A stretch of 59,275 nt of DNA from JAWWPY01 sp964412845 (lineage in GTDB: Bacteria; Actinomycetota; Actinomycetes; Streptosporangiales; Streptosporangiaceae): assembly GCA_964412845.1 (NCBI GenBank), contig CAYPQM010000014.1, forward strand, positions 1-59,275, given 5' to 3'. Of this stretch, positions 1 through 8,358 are shown piece by piece (the first letter of the stretch is position 1; every line of letters starts with the position of its first letter). The position numbers and the translations under genes are program-made. A model generated the notes under the pieces. That model was not told where the DNA came from. It saw nothing but the letters and a program-made list of their open reading frames with translations, and searched no databases.

Positions 1-1
1 G

Positions 2-1444
2 GCGGGTCCCGAGATCCCGGCCCCGGTTCTCGTGGTGGTGGGCAGGCCGAATGTCGGCAAGTCGACCCTTGTCAACCGGATCCTCGGCAGCCGTCAGGCG
101 GTCGTGGAGGACGTCCCTGGCGTCACCAGGGACCGGGTGGCCTACGACGCCACCTGGCGGGGCCGGGCCTTCACCCTGGTGGATACCGGCGGCTGGGAGC
201 CCTCCCCAGGATCCGAGGCAGGTCAGTCCAGCCGGGCCCTCGCTGAGCAGGTGACCGCCCAGGCGCGGCTCGCCGTGGGCACGGCCGATGCGGTGCTGTT
301 CGTGGTGGACGCGGTGGTGGGGGTGACCGACGCTGACGAGGCCGTCGCCGCGGTGCTGCGCCGCTCGGGCAAGCCGGTCGTCCTCGCCGCGAACAAGGTG
401 GATGACATGCCCGGCGAGGCCGCCGCCACCGCCCTGTGGTCACTCGGGCTCGGCGAGCCGCAGCCGGTCAGTGCGCTGCACGGGCGGGGCAGCGGCGATC
501 TGCTCGACGTGATCCTCGACGCGCTTCCGGAGACCCCGCAGGAGCCGTTCGGCGCCGAGGGCGGGCCGCGGCGGATCGCTCTGGTTGGCAAGCCCAACGT
601 CGGCAAGTCCAGCCTGCTGAACAAGCTGGCCGGGCAGGACCGGGTGCTGGTGGACGACGTGCCGGGCACCACCCGCGATCCGGTGGACGAGCTCATCGAA
701 CTGGGCGGCACCACCTGGCGGTTCGTGGACACCGCGGGAATCCGGCGGCGGGTAAGAGAGAACCAGGGCGCGGACTTCTATGCGGCGCTGCGCACCGCCG
801 GGGCCCTGGAGCGGGCCGAGGTCGCGGTGGTCCTGGTGGACGCCAGCGAGCCGCTCACCGAGCAGGACCTGCGGATCGTGTCCCTGGTGATCGAGGCGGG
901 GCGGGCGCTGGTCATCGCCTACAACAAGTGGGACCTGGTCGATGAGGACCGTCGGCTGCAGCTTGACCGGGAGATCGACCGCCAGCTGCACACCGCGCGC
1001 TGGGCGCCCCGGGTGAACATATCCGCGGCCACCGGCCGTCATGTGGACCGGCTCGTGCCCGCGATCGAACTGGCCCTGGAGGGCTGGGAGACCCGGATTC
1101 CCACCGGACGGCTCAACGCCTGGCTCACGGAACTTCTCGCGGCGACCCCGCCGCCCGCGCGTGGCGGCCGCCAGCCGAAAATCCTCTTCGCCACGCAGGC
1201 AGGCATCCGCCCGCCGCATTTCGTGTTGTTCACGTCCGGTTTTCTGGAGGCCGGGTACCGCCGGTTCATCGAACGGCGGCTCCGCGAGGAGTTTGGCTTC
1301 GAGGGCAGCCCGGTGCACGTGTCGATGCGGCTGCGAGAGAAGCGGCGGGGCGGGGCACGCGGCGGCGCGGCGCGGCGTGGCGCAGGGCCGCCCGGGAGCA
1401 TCGTGCGGCGCGACGCGCCACCGGAACGGGCTCGGCGTGCCTGA
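2..1444 (+). CDS. der: ribosome-assembly GTPase Der (EngA), 5' end missing
   Basis: Double-GTPase that binds the 50S subunit and is needed for its late assembly. The frame is open to the left edge, reading PAPVLVVVGRPNVGKS without a convincing start, so the N-terminus lies outside the window; a GTG at 32 would cut into the first G1 loop. Visible are two G domains: GRPNVGKS, a DTGG G3 and NKVD, then GKPNVGKS, DTAG and NKWD. The C-terminal KH-like domain ends in a long Arg/Gly/Ala-rich basic tail (GGARGGAARRGAG). About 480 residues are present, close to the full family length, so little is missing. bioA starts 6 nt after the stop, so the two may be co-transcribed. Identity is secure from the tandem GTPase layout. 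Confidence 0.96.
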   Translation, partial: AGPEIPAPVLVVVGRPNVGKSTLVNRILGSRQAVVEDVPGVTRDRVAYDATWRGRAFTLVDTGGWEPSPGSEAGQSSRALAEQVTAQARLAVGTADAVLFVVDAVVGVTDADEAVAAVLRRSGKPVVLAANKVDDMPGEAAATALWSLGLGEPQPVSALHGRGSGDLLDVILDALPETPQEPFGAEGGPRRIALVGKPNVGKSSLLNKLAGQDRVLVDDVPGTTRDPVDELIELGGTTWRFVDTAGIRRRVRENQGADFYAALRTAGALERAEVAVVLVDASEPLTEQDLRIVSLVIEAGRALVIAYNKWDLVDEDRRLQLDREIDRQLHTARWAPRVNISAATGRHVDRLVPAIELALEGWETRIPTGRLNAWLTELLAATPPPARGGRQPKILFATQAGIRPPHFVLFTSGFLEAGYRRFIERRLREEFGFEGSPVHVSMRLREKRRGGARGGAARRGAGPPGSIVRRDAPPERARRA

Positions 1445-1450
1445 GCCGAC

Positions 1451-2764
1451 ATGCTGCCCGCCGAACTGACCGCGCTGGACCGCGCCCACGTCTGGCATCC
1501 GTACGCGGCCATGCCCGGGGCCACCGCGCCGCTCGTGGTGCAGTCCGCGTCCGGGGTGCGGCTGCGGCTCGCCGAGCCGGCCGGCGGTCATCAGGAGCTG
1601 GTGGACGGCATGTCGTCCTGGTGGGCCGCGATCCACGGCTACCGCCACCCGGTGCTCGACGAGGCGGCACGGAGCCAGCTCGGCGCGATGAGCCACGTCA
1701 TGTTCGGCGGGCTCACCCACGAGCCGGCGGTCCGGCTCTGCGACCGCCTGGCCGCCATCACCCCCCCGGGGCTTGAGCATGTGTTCCTGTGCGACTCCGG
1801 GTCGGTGTCGGTGGAGGTCGCGATCAAGATGTGCCTGCAGTACTGGCGGTCGCTGGGCCGCCCGGCCAAGCGGCGGCTGCTCACCTGGCGCGGGGGGTAT
1901 CACGGGGACACGTTCTGGGCGATGTCGGTGTGTGACCCGGACGGCGGCATGCACCGGATGTGGGACGGGGTGCTGCCGCCGCAGGTGTTCGCGGACCTGC
2001 CGCCGGCCGGGTTCCGCGCCGGGGCCGACCCGGGGTACGCGGCGGGCCTGGCGGAGCTGATCGGGAAGCACGCGGGCGAACTCGCCGCGGTGATCGTGGA
2101 GCCGGTCGTCCAGGGGGCAGGCGGGATGCGCTTTCACGACCCGGAGTATCTGCGGGTCATCCGGGCGGCCTGCTCGGCGAGTGAGGTTCTGCTGATCTTC
2201 GACGAGATCGCCACCGGATTCGGGCGGACCGGCGCCTTGTTCGCCGCTGATCACGCGGGGGTGAGCCCGGACGTGATGTGCCTGGGCAAGGCGCTGACCG
2301 GCGGTTATGTATCGCTGGCGGCGACGCTGTGCACGCCGGAGGTGGCGGCGGGGATCGCCCGGGGAGAGCTGCCGGTGCTGGCGCACGGGCCAACCTTCAT
2401 GGGCAACCCGCTGGCCTGCGCCATTGCGAACGCCTCGGTGGACCTGCTGGTTGGCCGGCAGGAATCCGGCTACCCCTTGGGCTGGCGCGGCGAAGTCGCC
2501 AGGATCGAGGCCGGGCTGTCAGCGGGGCTCGCGCCCGCGGCTGACCTGCCCGGCGTGGCCGACGTGCGGGTGCTCGGTGCCATCGGCGTCGTGCAGCTTG
2601 ACCATGCGGTGGACCTGACCGCGGCGACCCGCGCCGCAGTGGCCGAGGGGGTCTGGCTGCGCCCGTTCCGTGACCTGGTCTACGCCATGCCGCCGTACCC
2701 CACCGATGACGCGGACCTGGGCCGGATCGCCGTGGCCATGTGCGCCGCCGCTGCGGCGGGCTGA
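1451..2764 (+). CDS. bioA: adenosylmethionine-8-amino-7-oxononanoate aminotransferase
   Basis: PLP enzyme of biotin synthesis that uses SAM as amino donor to turn KAPA into DAPA. The 437-residue protein opens with DRAHVWHPYAAM and carries GMSSWWAAIHGYRHP and MSHVMFGGLTHEPAV, which distinguish BioA from other class III aminotransferases. The PLP aspartate lies in LLIFDEIATGFGRTG and the Schiff-base lysine is K280 in CLGKALTGGY. The ATG at 1451 follows der by 6 nt. No other biotin gene (bioB, bioD, bioF) is in the window, so the pathway is either split or lies elsewhere. Alternative class III aminotransferase roles are unlikely given the BioA-specific motifs. Confidence 0.94.
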   Translation: MLPAELTALDRAHVWHPYAAMPGATAPLVVQSASGVRLRLAEPAGGHQELVDGMSSWWAAIHGYRHPVLDEAARSQLGAMSHVMFGGLTHEPAVRLCDRLAAITPPGLEHVFLCDSGSVSVEVAIKMCLQYWRSLGRPAKRRLLTWRGGYHGDTFWAMSVCDPDGGMHRMWDGVLPPQVFADLPPAGFRAGADPGYAAGLAELIGKHAGELAAVIVEPVVQGAGGMRFHDPEYLRVIRAACSASEVLLIFDEIATGFGRTGALFAADHAGVSPDVMCLGKALTGGYVSLAATLCTPEVAAGIARGELPVLAHGPTFMGNPLACAIANASVDLLVGRQESGYPLGWRGEVARIEAGLSAGLAPAADLPGVADVRVLGAIGVVQLDHAVDLTAATRAAVAEGVWLRPFRDLVYAMPPYPTDDADLGRIAVAMCAAAAAG

Positions 2765-2776
2765 CGCTGGCGCCGG

Positions 2777-3479
2777 TCAGGGGGTTACCCGGAACCAGAC
2801 CGTGGTGCCCCCGTCGCCGCTCTCGTAGCCCCACTCCTCCGCAAGGCTCTCGACGAGGAAGAGCCCATGGCCTTCAGCGACATAGACCTCGCCCTTCACC
2901 ACGGGAATGCTGCTGGCGGAGCCTTCATCGATCACCTTGACCTGCACCGAGGCGGTCAGGTCCGTGACCGCGACCGTGACCTTCCCGCCGGCCTGGCAGG
3001 AATCGCTGTGCAGCACCGCGTTGGTGACCAGTTCCGAACAGAGTAAGACCGCCACGTCGCGACACGGATGATCGGCGCCCAGGGTCTCGGCGACGAAGGC
3101 CCGGGCTCTCGCCACGTTCTTGGGCAGGCCGTCGATGGTCAGGCTGGCCCGGGTGGCCGGGTCCGCCGGGCTGGCCGGGGCTGCTGGGTCCGCCGCTGGT
3201 GCGGGGTCCGCTAAGTCGGCCTGGTCCGTGTCGGCCTGGTCCGTGTCGGCCTGGTCTGTGTCGGCCTGGTCTGTGNNNNNNNNNNNNNNNNNNNNNNNNN
3301 NNNNNNNNNNNNNNNNNNNNNNNNNNNNNNNNNNNNNNNNNNNNNNNNNNNNNNNNNNNNNNNNNNNNNNNNNNNGTGTCGGCCTGGTCTGTGTCGGCCT
3401 GGTCTGTGGAACCGGATGTGCGAGGCCGCATGTCATTTCCGCGGCGATTGTTTCCGCGACAGGTCGTCGTCGCTGCCAT
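2777..3479 (-). CDS. anti-sigma-factor-type ATP-binding protein (HATPase_c), interrupted by assembly gap
   Basis: The C-terminal ~125 residues form a GHKL ATPase of the RsbW/SpoIIAB-like class common in actinomycetes: LLCSELVTNAVLHS is the N box, VIDEGSASS the G1 region and GHGLFLVESLAEEWGY the G2 region. The N-terminal part is a low-complexity array of T-D-Q-A-D pentapeptides. The 100-N gap falls inside that array, and the pentapeptide frame on the two sides of the N run does not match, so the gap length is arbitrary and the gene is probably intact in the cell. I chose the ATG at 3479 because a GGAAGGAG ribosome site lies about 10 nt upstream. It is divergent from an XRE/DUF397 pair, the usual WhiJ-cluster arrangement, so it probably acts on a sigma or anti-sigma partner or on that regulator. 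Confidence 0.82.
3216..3408. repeat. 15-bp tandem repeat containing a 100-N assembly gap
   Basis: Four copies of tcggcctggtcYgtg lie left of the N run (3216-3275) and two lie right of it (3379-3408). On the minus strand each copy encodes T-D-Q-A-D. Because 15 is a multiple of 3, any copy number keeps the frame. The exactly 100 N are a placeholder, so the true copy number is unknown. Confidence 0.93.
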
Positions 3480-3679
3480 GTCTGGTGCGCTCCTTCCCGG
3501 GTGGTGAGCCACCCCGGGCTGCTGGAGCAGTGGTTCCCCCCCACTGCCTGCCATGCCTATATAGGACGTGTAGCGGTACAGGCACAGCGTGTCAGGAACC
3601 ATGATGCTGTGGGTTTGCATCTCACGCAAGTGCGTAGCACAAATATGTGAAACGAAATTTCAGATGCGATCTCACTACC

Positions 3680-3708
3680 TTCACAACTTCATGTATCGTG
3701 ACCTATGA
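3680..3708 (+). promoter_or_regulatory. candidate promoter of the XRE regulator gene
   Basis: In the 315-bp divergent region 3480-3794, TTCACA (3680-3685) and CTATGA (3703-3708) are separated by 17 bp, in a stretch clearly richer in A+T than its surroundings. A start about 7 nt downstream would give an ~80-nt leader to the GTG at 3795. A short palindrome (gaaatttc) lies just upstream. I see no other gene in the region. Confidence 0.35.
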
Positions 3709-3794
3709 GTTCAGGGATCGCGCGGTGGTGCCTGCCTCTGGGTAGATAGAGTTCGGGTCCCGCCGGGCCGGATAGCTGAGGGGGTGGTGCCGTC

Positions 3795-4664
3795 GTGTCC
3801 ATCGGTCCCACGGTGCGTCGCCGTCGGCTTGGCTCCGAGTTAAGGCGCCTGCGCGAAGCACATTCCTACAAGCTGGAGGACGCGGCAGACCGCCTCGGGC
3901 TGGCCCCGTCGACGCTCTCCCGCATTGAGACGGGCAAGGCGCCCACCAGGACTGCCTACCTGTCCACCATGTTCGAGATGTATGGCGTCACCGATCCCGT
4001 GCAGCGCCAGGTGCTGTCAGACATGGCCCGTGACGGCCACCGCAAGGGCTGGTGGGCCAGGTACGACGATGTGCTGCCCACCGGATTCGACATCTACGTT
4101 GGCCTTGAGGCCGAGGCGGCCGCGCTCCGCGTCTTCGAAGACCAGGTCGTGCACGGCCTGCTGCAGACCGATGCCTACGCCCGCGTCGTGATGAGCGCCG
4201 TGCGCATGAAGCAGACCCCCCACCAGATCGATCGCGCCGTGGAATTGCGGATCCAGCGCCAGGAGGCGCTCACCCGGGATGATCCGCTCAAGCTCTGGCT
4301 GATCCTCAACGAGGCAGTGATCCTGCGCGCCGTGGGTGGCGCCGAGGTCATGCACGGCCAGTTGATCCATCTGCTCGAGGCCAGTGAGTGGCCCAGCGTC
4401 ACGTTGCAGGTGCTGCCGCTGTCCAGCGGCGCCCATCCGGCCCTCAACGGGCCGTTCTGCATCCTGGAATTCCCGGAGCGTACCGACCCTGACGTCGTGT
4501 ACACGGAAGGCGTCCAGGGACATGCGTACCTGGAGCGCGATTCCGAAGTGCGGGCCTGCGCCGAAACCTTTGATTTGCTGCGGGCTGCGGCTCTGTCGCC
4601 TGCGGATTCAGCCGACATGATCAGCAGGCTGGCCAATGGGACCACCCACAAAGGGGGAAACTAG
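3795..4664 (+). CDS. XRE-family regulator with DUF5753 (WhiJ-like)
   Basis: A 289-residue protein. Residues ~12-70 form a helix-turn-helix (LGSELRRLREAHSYKLEDAA, then LAPSTLSRIETGKAPT). The remaining ~200 residues match DUF5753, with landmarks GWWARYDDVLP, IYVGLEAEAAALRVFE, VHGLLQTDAYAR and a C-terminal VVYTEGVQGHAYLE. In Streptomyces such proteins (WhiJ and relatives) repress developmental genes, with the adjacent DUF397 protein relieving repression. That is family knowledge applied here. The GTG start has an AGGGGGTGG site about 10 nt upstream. The gene is followed 23 nt later by a DUF397 gene and is divergent from the ATPase gene, giving the classic three-gene module. Confidence 0.92.
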   Translation: MSIGPTVRRRRLGSELRRLREAHSYKLEDAADRLGLAPSTLSRIETGKAPTRTAYLSTMFEMYGVTDPVQRQVLSDMARDGHRKGWWARYDDVLPTGFDIYVGLEAEAAALRVFEDQVVHGLLQTDAYARVVMSAVRMKQTPHQIDRAVELRIQRQEALTRDDPLKLWLILNEAVILRAVGGAEVMHGQLIHLLEASEWPSVTLQVLPLSSGAHPALNGPFCILEFPERTDPDVVYTEGVQGHAYLERDSEVRACAETFDLLRAAALSPADSADMISRLANGTTHKGGN

Positions 4665-4687
4665 ATGAGGAATGAAAGGAAAGACGG

Positions 4688-4897
4688 ATGACACCCGACT
4701 TCACCGGAGCGCACTGGTTCAAGAGCAGTGCGTCGAGCGTCACGGGCTGTGTGGAGATCGCACACCTGCCCGATGGCCTTGTCGCGCTCCGGGACTCCAA
4801 GGATGTGAGCAAGGCACCGCACGTCTTCAACCGTCGTGAGTGGCACGCGTTTCTGACTGGCGTCAGAAACGGAGAGTTCGACCTCCCGGCCAGCTGA
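4688..4897 (+). CDS. DUF397 protein, partner of the upstream XRE regulator
   Basis: A 69-residue DUF397 protein. Landmarks in order are AHWFKSSASS, VTGCVEIAHLPDGLVALRDS, FNRREWHAFLTGVRNGEFD. The family is small, cytosolic and confined to actinomycetes, and is nearly always next to an XRE/DUF5753 gene whose activity it modulates. The ATG is preceded by an AAGGAAA site. A strong hairpin follows at 4952-4991, which suggests the two genes form one short transcript. Confidence 0.93.
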   Translation: MTPDFTGAHWFKSSASSVTGCVEIAHLPDGLVALRDSKDVSKAPHVFNRREWHAFLTGVRNGEFDLPAS

Positions 4898-4951
4898 CGG
4901 CGCCCCTGGGGGGGCAGCTGACCGGTGTCCGGCTGGTCGGCTGAGATCGCG

Positions 4952-4991
4952 CGGCGGCGCCCGGTCCGTAGCACAGGACCGGGCGCCGCCG
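4952..4991. terminator. 16-bp perfect hairpin between convergent DUF397 genes
   Basis: cggcggcgcccggtcc (4952-4967) is perfectly complementary to ggaccgggcgccgccg (4976-4991), with an 8-nt loop. There is no T tract, as usual for high-GC actinomycete terminators. Its place between two convergent genes fits a bidirectional terminator. Confidence 0.75.
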
Positions 4992-5009
4992 CCGGTCAGC
5001 GCGCGGAGT

Positions 5010-5053
5010 CAGGAGACCGGGGTCAGCTGACCAGGAGACCGGGGTCAGCTGAC
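5010..5053. repeat. 22-bp perfect tandem duplication at the 3' end of a DUF397 gene
   Basis: The unit 5010-5031 is repeated exactly at 5032-5053. The second copy includes the stop codon and last codons of the minus-strand DUF397 gene (ends 5045), so the first copy is an extra, untranslated duplicate. Each unit contains the 10-bp palindrome gtcagctgac. Confidence 0.85.
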
Positions 5054-5287
5054 CGGGAGGCGGCCGAAATCACCATCGGCGGTGCCGCCGAGGAAGGCAG
5101 CCCACTCAGCGGCGGTGAAGATCAGCGCTGGGCCCGCGGGGTGCCGGGAGTTGCGCAGGGCCACCTCCCCGCCGGGCAGGAAACCCACCTCGACGCAATT
5201 GCCTCCGGTAGGGCCACTGCGCCGGCTCTTGACCCAGCTGACGCCGCGCAGGCGCGATGCGGGCATGCCGCTGACGAGGTTGCTCAT
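5045..5287 (-). CDS. DUF397 protein, second copy
   Basis: An 80-residue DUF397 protein: SWVKSRRSGPTGGNCVEVGF, then LPGGEVALRNSRHPAGPALI and FTAAEWAAFLGGTADGDF. Its start overlaps the stop of the upstream XRE gene by 4 nt (ATGA, 5284-5287), so the two are translationally coupled. The sequence differs clearly from the DUF397 protein at 4688, so each probably serves its own regulator. The last codons lie inside the 22-bp tandem repeat. Confidence 0.92.
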   Translation of the reverse strand: MSNLVSGMPASRLRGVSWVKSRRSGPTGGNCVEVGFLPGGEVALRNSRHPAGPALIFTAAEWAAFLGGTADGDFGRLPVS

Positions 5288-6144
5288 GACGATCCCTCCA
5301 AGTCCGTCACGATGGCGCGGAGGATCTCCGCCGAGTCGCCGGGCGGCTCGCTGATGATGCTCAGCCTTTCCATGGCCAGCAGGTAGCGGCCCACTTCCGT
5401 GGGCTTGTCGATGTACAAGGCGCTGGTCAGGTTCTCCACGTACACCATGTCGGGCATGTCAGGGTCGGCGAATCGCAAGATGCTGAATCCGCCAGGTGCG
5501 GCGTGACCCACCGCGGCGAAGGGCGTGATCTGCAGGGTGAGACGCTGCTGCTGGCAGGACTCAATCAGGTACTCCAGCTGAGCCCGCAGCACGTCGGTGC
5601 CGCCGACCGGGCGGCGCAGCGCCACCTCGTCCACGATCGCCCACAGCCGCATCGCACCCGAGGTGAACCGGCGCTGGCGCTCTTTGCGGATGCCGACCAG
5701 GCGCTCCGCCTCATCCAGGGAGAAATCGCCGAGGGCCAGGACCGCGGCGGCGTAGTCCTCCGTCTGGAGCAGGCCGGGGATGAACTGCGCGTCATAGCTG
5801 CGGATCGATTCCGCCGATTCCTCCAGCCCGATGTAGGACTGGAACCAGGAGGGAAGGACGTCCTGGTACCGCTGCCACCAGCCCGGCTGATTGGCCCGGC
5901 TGGCCAGGGACAGCAACTGCTCCCGCTCTTCCCGGTCGGTGATGCCGTACAGGGTGAGCAGGTCCGCGATATCGATCTCCCGGACCGCATTCCGGCCAAG
6001 CTCGATCCGGCTGATCTTCGATTCCGATCCGCGGATCGCCTTCGCCGCTTCCTGCGCGCTAATGCCCCGGGCTTCACGCAGGTGTCGCAACTGGGCACCG
6101 AGCAGCAGACGCAAGATCGTCGGCCCGCCGATCGTGTCCGCCAT
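5284..6144 (-). CDS. XRE-family regulator with DUF5753, second copy
   Basis: A 286-residue paralogue of the regulator at 3795. The HTH is in residues ~10-70 (LLGAQLRHLREARGISAQEA, RGSESKISRIELGRNAVRE). DUF5753 follows, with GWWQRYQDVLPSWFQSYIGL, FIPGLLQTEDYAAAVLAL and VYVENLTSALYID. The open frame extends to 6282, but I place the start at the ATG at 6144 because GGAGG lies ~10 nt upstream and the protein then begins at the HTH as its paralogue does. It is coupled to DUF397 downstream and divergent from the SAM methyltransferase gene, a common actinomycete neighbourhood. Confidence 0.91.
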   Translation of the reverse strand: MADTIGGPTILRLLLGAQLRHLREARGISAQEAAKAIRGSESKISRIELGRNAVREIDIADLLTLYGITDREEREQLLSLASRANQPGWWQRYQDVLPSWFQSYIGLEESAESIRSYDAQFIPGLLQTEDYAAAVLALGDFSLDEAERLVGIRKERQRRFTSGAMRLWAIVDEVALRRPVGGTDVLRAQLEYLIESCQQQRLTLQITPFAAVGHAAPGGFSILRFADPDMPDMVYVENLTSALYIDKPTEVGRYLLAMERLSIISEPPGDSAEILRAIVTDLEGSS

Positions 6145-6490
6145 GAATCCGTGTCCTCCTGCAGGGCGAGCGCGCCGATCGGCGCGGGCCGGTCCAGGCG
6201 ACGTCACAGCGTGCTCAGTCGGCCGGTGCCCTCCCGGTTGATTTGGCTGAGCGCCCCTGCCAATGTGTGACCGCACGATCACAATGTGACATGGTAGGGT
6301 TGCCCATTTAGTCCTGCGGGTTCATGATATCCCATATGCGATTGCATAACACCCCCTGCGCGGTACTACTGCGCGGGGCGATACCACGGGCACGGCCGTT
6401 ACCCTGGCCATCAGCGCAGCCTCGCCGCGCCGCCGCGGCGGGCCGGTGGCCGGCCGGTCCCGGTGCGGGCAGGTCCGCCGGAGCGCTCCG
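6145..6490. promoter_or_regulatory. divergent intergenic region, XRE/DUF397 and methyltransferase
   Basis: 346 bp without a supported gene. The central part (about 6290-6355) is A+T-rich for this genome and probably holds both promoters. A direct repeat ctgcgcgg occurs at 6356-6363 and 6369-6376 (13-bp period), a possible binding site for the divergent XRE regulator. No firm -10/-35 pair was identified. Confidence 0.4.
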
Positions 6491-7300
6491 GTGACCGCGC
6501 CGCATGACCGGGTTAACGCCTTCCGGCCGGAACAGCCCAGTTCAGCGCGCATTTACAACTACCTCCTCGGCGGGAAAGATCACTACCCGGCCGACCGGCT
6601 GGCCGCCGAGGAACTACTCAAAGCCGCGCCAGACGTCCAGCTGGCCGTGCGGGCGACCCAGGCGTTCCTCGGCCGAGCGGTTCACTTTCTTGTCACGGAT
6701 GCCGGCCTGTGCCAGTTCATCGAGGTCGGGGTCGGCCTGCCCGCGGCGCAGAACGTGCACCAGGTGGCGCAGCGGTCGGTGCCCGGCGCCCGGGTGGTGT
6801 ACGTGGACACTGACCCGGTGGTCATCGCGCACGCCAGGAACATGGTGCGGGGTGTCCCCGGCACGGCGATTGTCGAGCGCGACCTGCGGGAGCCGGCCGC
6901 GATCCTCGCCGACCCCGAGCTGACGAGGCTGATCGACGTCACCGTGCCCACGGCGGTGCTGCTGGCTGGCATCCTGGCGCAGGTCGCCGACAAGGAGGAT
7001 CCGGCCACGCTGATCCAGGCGCTGCTGGCGCCCTTCCCAGCCGGGAGCTTCGTCGCCGTGTCCCATGTGACGCTGGACAGCAGCCCGGCATCGGCCAAAG
7101 TGGCCGTCGAGGTTCTGGATCTGCTGGGAATCATCGCGCGGCCGCGGACCCGCGATCAGGTGCAGGCCCTGCTGGCCGGCTTTGAGCCCGTCGAGCCGGG
7201 CCTGGTGTGGGCGCCGCAGTGGCGGCCGGACCCCAGCACCGGCCTGACGGACGATCCGGGCCGTTCCCACATCTACGCGGCCGTCGCCAGGAAGGTATAG
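6491..7300 (+). CDS. SAM-dependent methyltransferase, DUF574 family (PF04672)
   Basis: About 269 residues. The family signature is clear near the N-terminus (RPEQPSSARIYNYLLGGKDHYPADR is the region, residues ~12-36), followed by a SAM-binding region around FIEVGVGLPAAQNVHQVAQ and VVYVDTDPVVIAHARNM. The substrate is unknown for almost all members, which often sit beside XRE/DUF397 genes as here. I prefer the GTG at 6491 (GGAG ~8 nt upstream); an ATG at 6446 in the same frame would add 15 non-conserved residues. The next gene starts 6 nt after the stop and may be co-transcribed. Confidence 0.9.
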   Translation: MTAPHDRVNAFRPEQPSSARIYNYLLGGKDHYPADRLAAEELLKAAPDVQLAVRATQAFLGRAVHFLVTDAGLCQFIEVGVGLPAAQNVHQVAQRSVPGARVVYVDTDPVVIAHARNMVRGVPGTAIVERDLREPAAILADPELTRLIDVTVPTAVLLAGILAQVADKEDPATLIQALLAPFPAGSFVAVSHVTLDSSPASAKVAVEVLDLLGIIARPRTRDQVQALLAGFEPVEPGLVWAPQWRPDPSTGLTDDPGRSHIYAAVARKV

Positions 7301-7306
7301 CCCACC

Positions 7307-8311
7307 GTGCCCGGTACGATCAGTGCCGGAGCGGGCGACGACGAGAGCAGGGACATGCGTTACAGGTCACTGGGTGATTCCGGGCTGCTGGTCTCGGTGT
7401 CCGGGCTCGGCTGCAACAACTTCGGCCGCCGGCTGGATGTGCCGGGGACTCGCGCGGTGGTGGACGCGGCCCTGGATAGCGGGGTCACCCTGCTGGACAC
7501 GGCGGACATGTACGGTGGCGCCGGGCGATCTGAGGAGATCCTCGGCGAGGTGCTCGCCGGCCGCCGGGACCAGGTGGTGCTGGCGACGAAGTTCGGTCAT
7601 CAGGGCTACGACATGCGGTACGGCGCGGCGGCCGGGGCCAAGGGCGGCCGCGGCTACATCCGGCGGGCCGTCGAGGAGTCCCTACGGCGGCTGCGGACCG
7701 ACTACATCGACCTGTTCCAGCTGCACACCCCGGACCCGACGACGCCCATCGCGGAAACCCTGCGCGCACTCGGCGAGCTGGTGGCCGAAGGCAAGGTGCG
7801 CTACATCGGGCACTCCAACCTCACGGGATGGCAGATCGCCGACGCCGCGCACGCGGCCCGCGAGGCAGCCGCCGAGCCCTTCGTGTCCGCCCAGAATCAC
7901 TGGTCGTTGCTGGAGCGGGGCGCCGAAGCCGAGGTCGTGCCCGCGGCGCGGCATTTCGGGCTGGGCGTGCTGCCCTATTTCCCGCTGGCGAACGGCCTGC
8001 TCACCGGGAAGGTCCGGCGTGGCCAGGCGGCCCCGAAGGACAGCAGGCTGGCCACCAGGGAGGGCTATGTCACTGACGTGAAGCTGGACCGGGTGGAGGC
8101 ACTGATCTCCTGGGCTGCCGATCACGGGGTGACCGTGCTCGACGTGGCCATCGGCGGCCTGGCCGCGCAGCCGGGCTGCGCCTCGGTGATCGCCGGCGCG
8201 ATGTCGCCGGAGCAGGTGAAGGCCAACGTCGCGGCGGCCGACTGGATCCCGTCAGCCGATGAGCTCGCCGAGATCGACCGGCTGGTCCCGCCGCCCGCAC
8301 CGGTGAGCTGA
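7307..8311 (+). CDS. aldo/keto reductase
   Basis: NADPH-dependent oxidoreductase of the aldo/keto reductase superfamily, TIM-barrel, 334 residues. The catalytic tetrad positions are visible: D and Y in LLDTADMYGGAGRSEE, K in VLATKFGHQG and H in DLFQLHTPDP. The C-terminal cofactor region includes SVIAGAMSPEQVKANVAAAD. The substrate cannot be told. The GTG at 7307 has a GGAAGG site and lies 6 nt after the methyltransferase stop. An ATG at 7355 (MRYRSLGDSGL) matches the usual family N-terminus and is a possible alternative start. A second, only distantly similar aldo/keto reductase lies at 20379. Confidence 0.92.
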   Translation: MPGTISAGAGDDESRDMRYRSLGDSGLLVSVSGLGCNNFGRRLDVPGTRAVVDAALDSGVTLLDTADMYGGAGRSEEILGEVLAGRRDQVVLATKFGHQGYDMRYGAAAGAKGGRGYIRRAVEESLRRLRTDYIDLFQLHTPDPTTPIAETLRALGELVAEGKVRYIGHSNLTGWQIADAAHAAREAAAEPFVSAQNHWSLLERGAEAEVVPAARHFGLGVLPYFPLANGLLTGKVRRGQAAPKDSRLATREGYVTDVKLDRVEALISWAADHGVTVLDVAIGGLAAQPGCASVIAGAMSPEQVKANVAAADWIPSADELAEIDRLVPPPAPVS

Positions 8312-8358
8312 GCCCGGCCCGGCTGGCCCGTGTCTCGCAGCGACACCACTTAGGGGCG

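Noticed and set aside
440..2386. Long open frame on the minus strand under der and bioA (648 codons)
   Set aside because: Arg/His/Pro/Gly-rich, no family motif, antisense to two certain genes; a high-GC shadow frame.
3655..3670. Short palindrome gaaatttc upstream of the XRE gene as a stand-alone operator
   Set aside because: Only 8 bp and A+T-biased; chance level in an A+T-rich promoter, noted only within the promoter entry.
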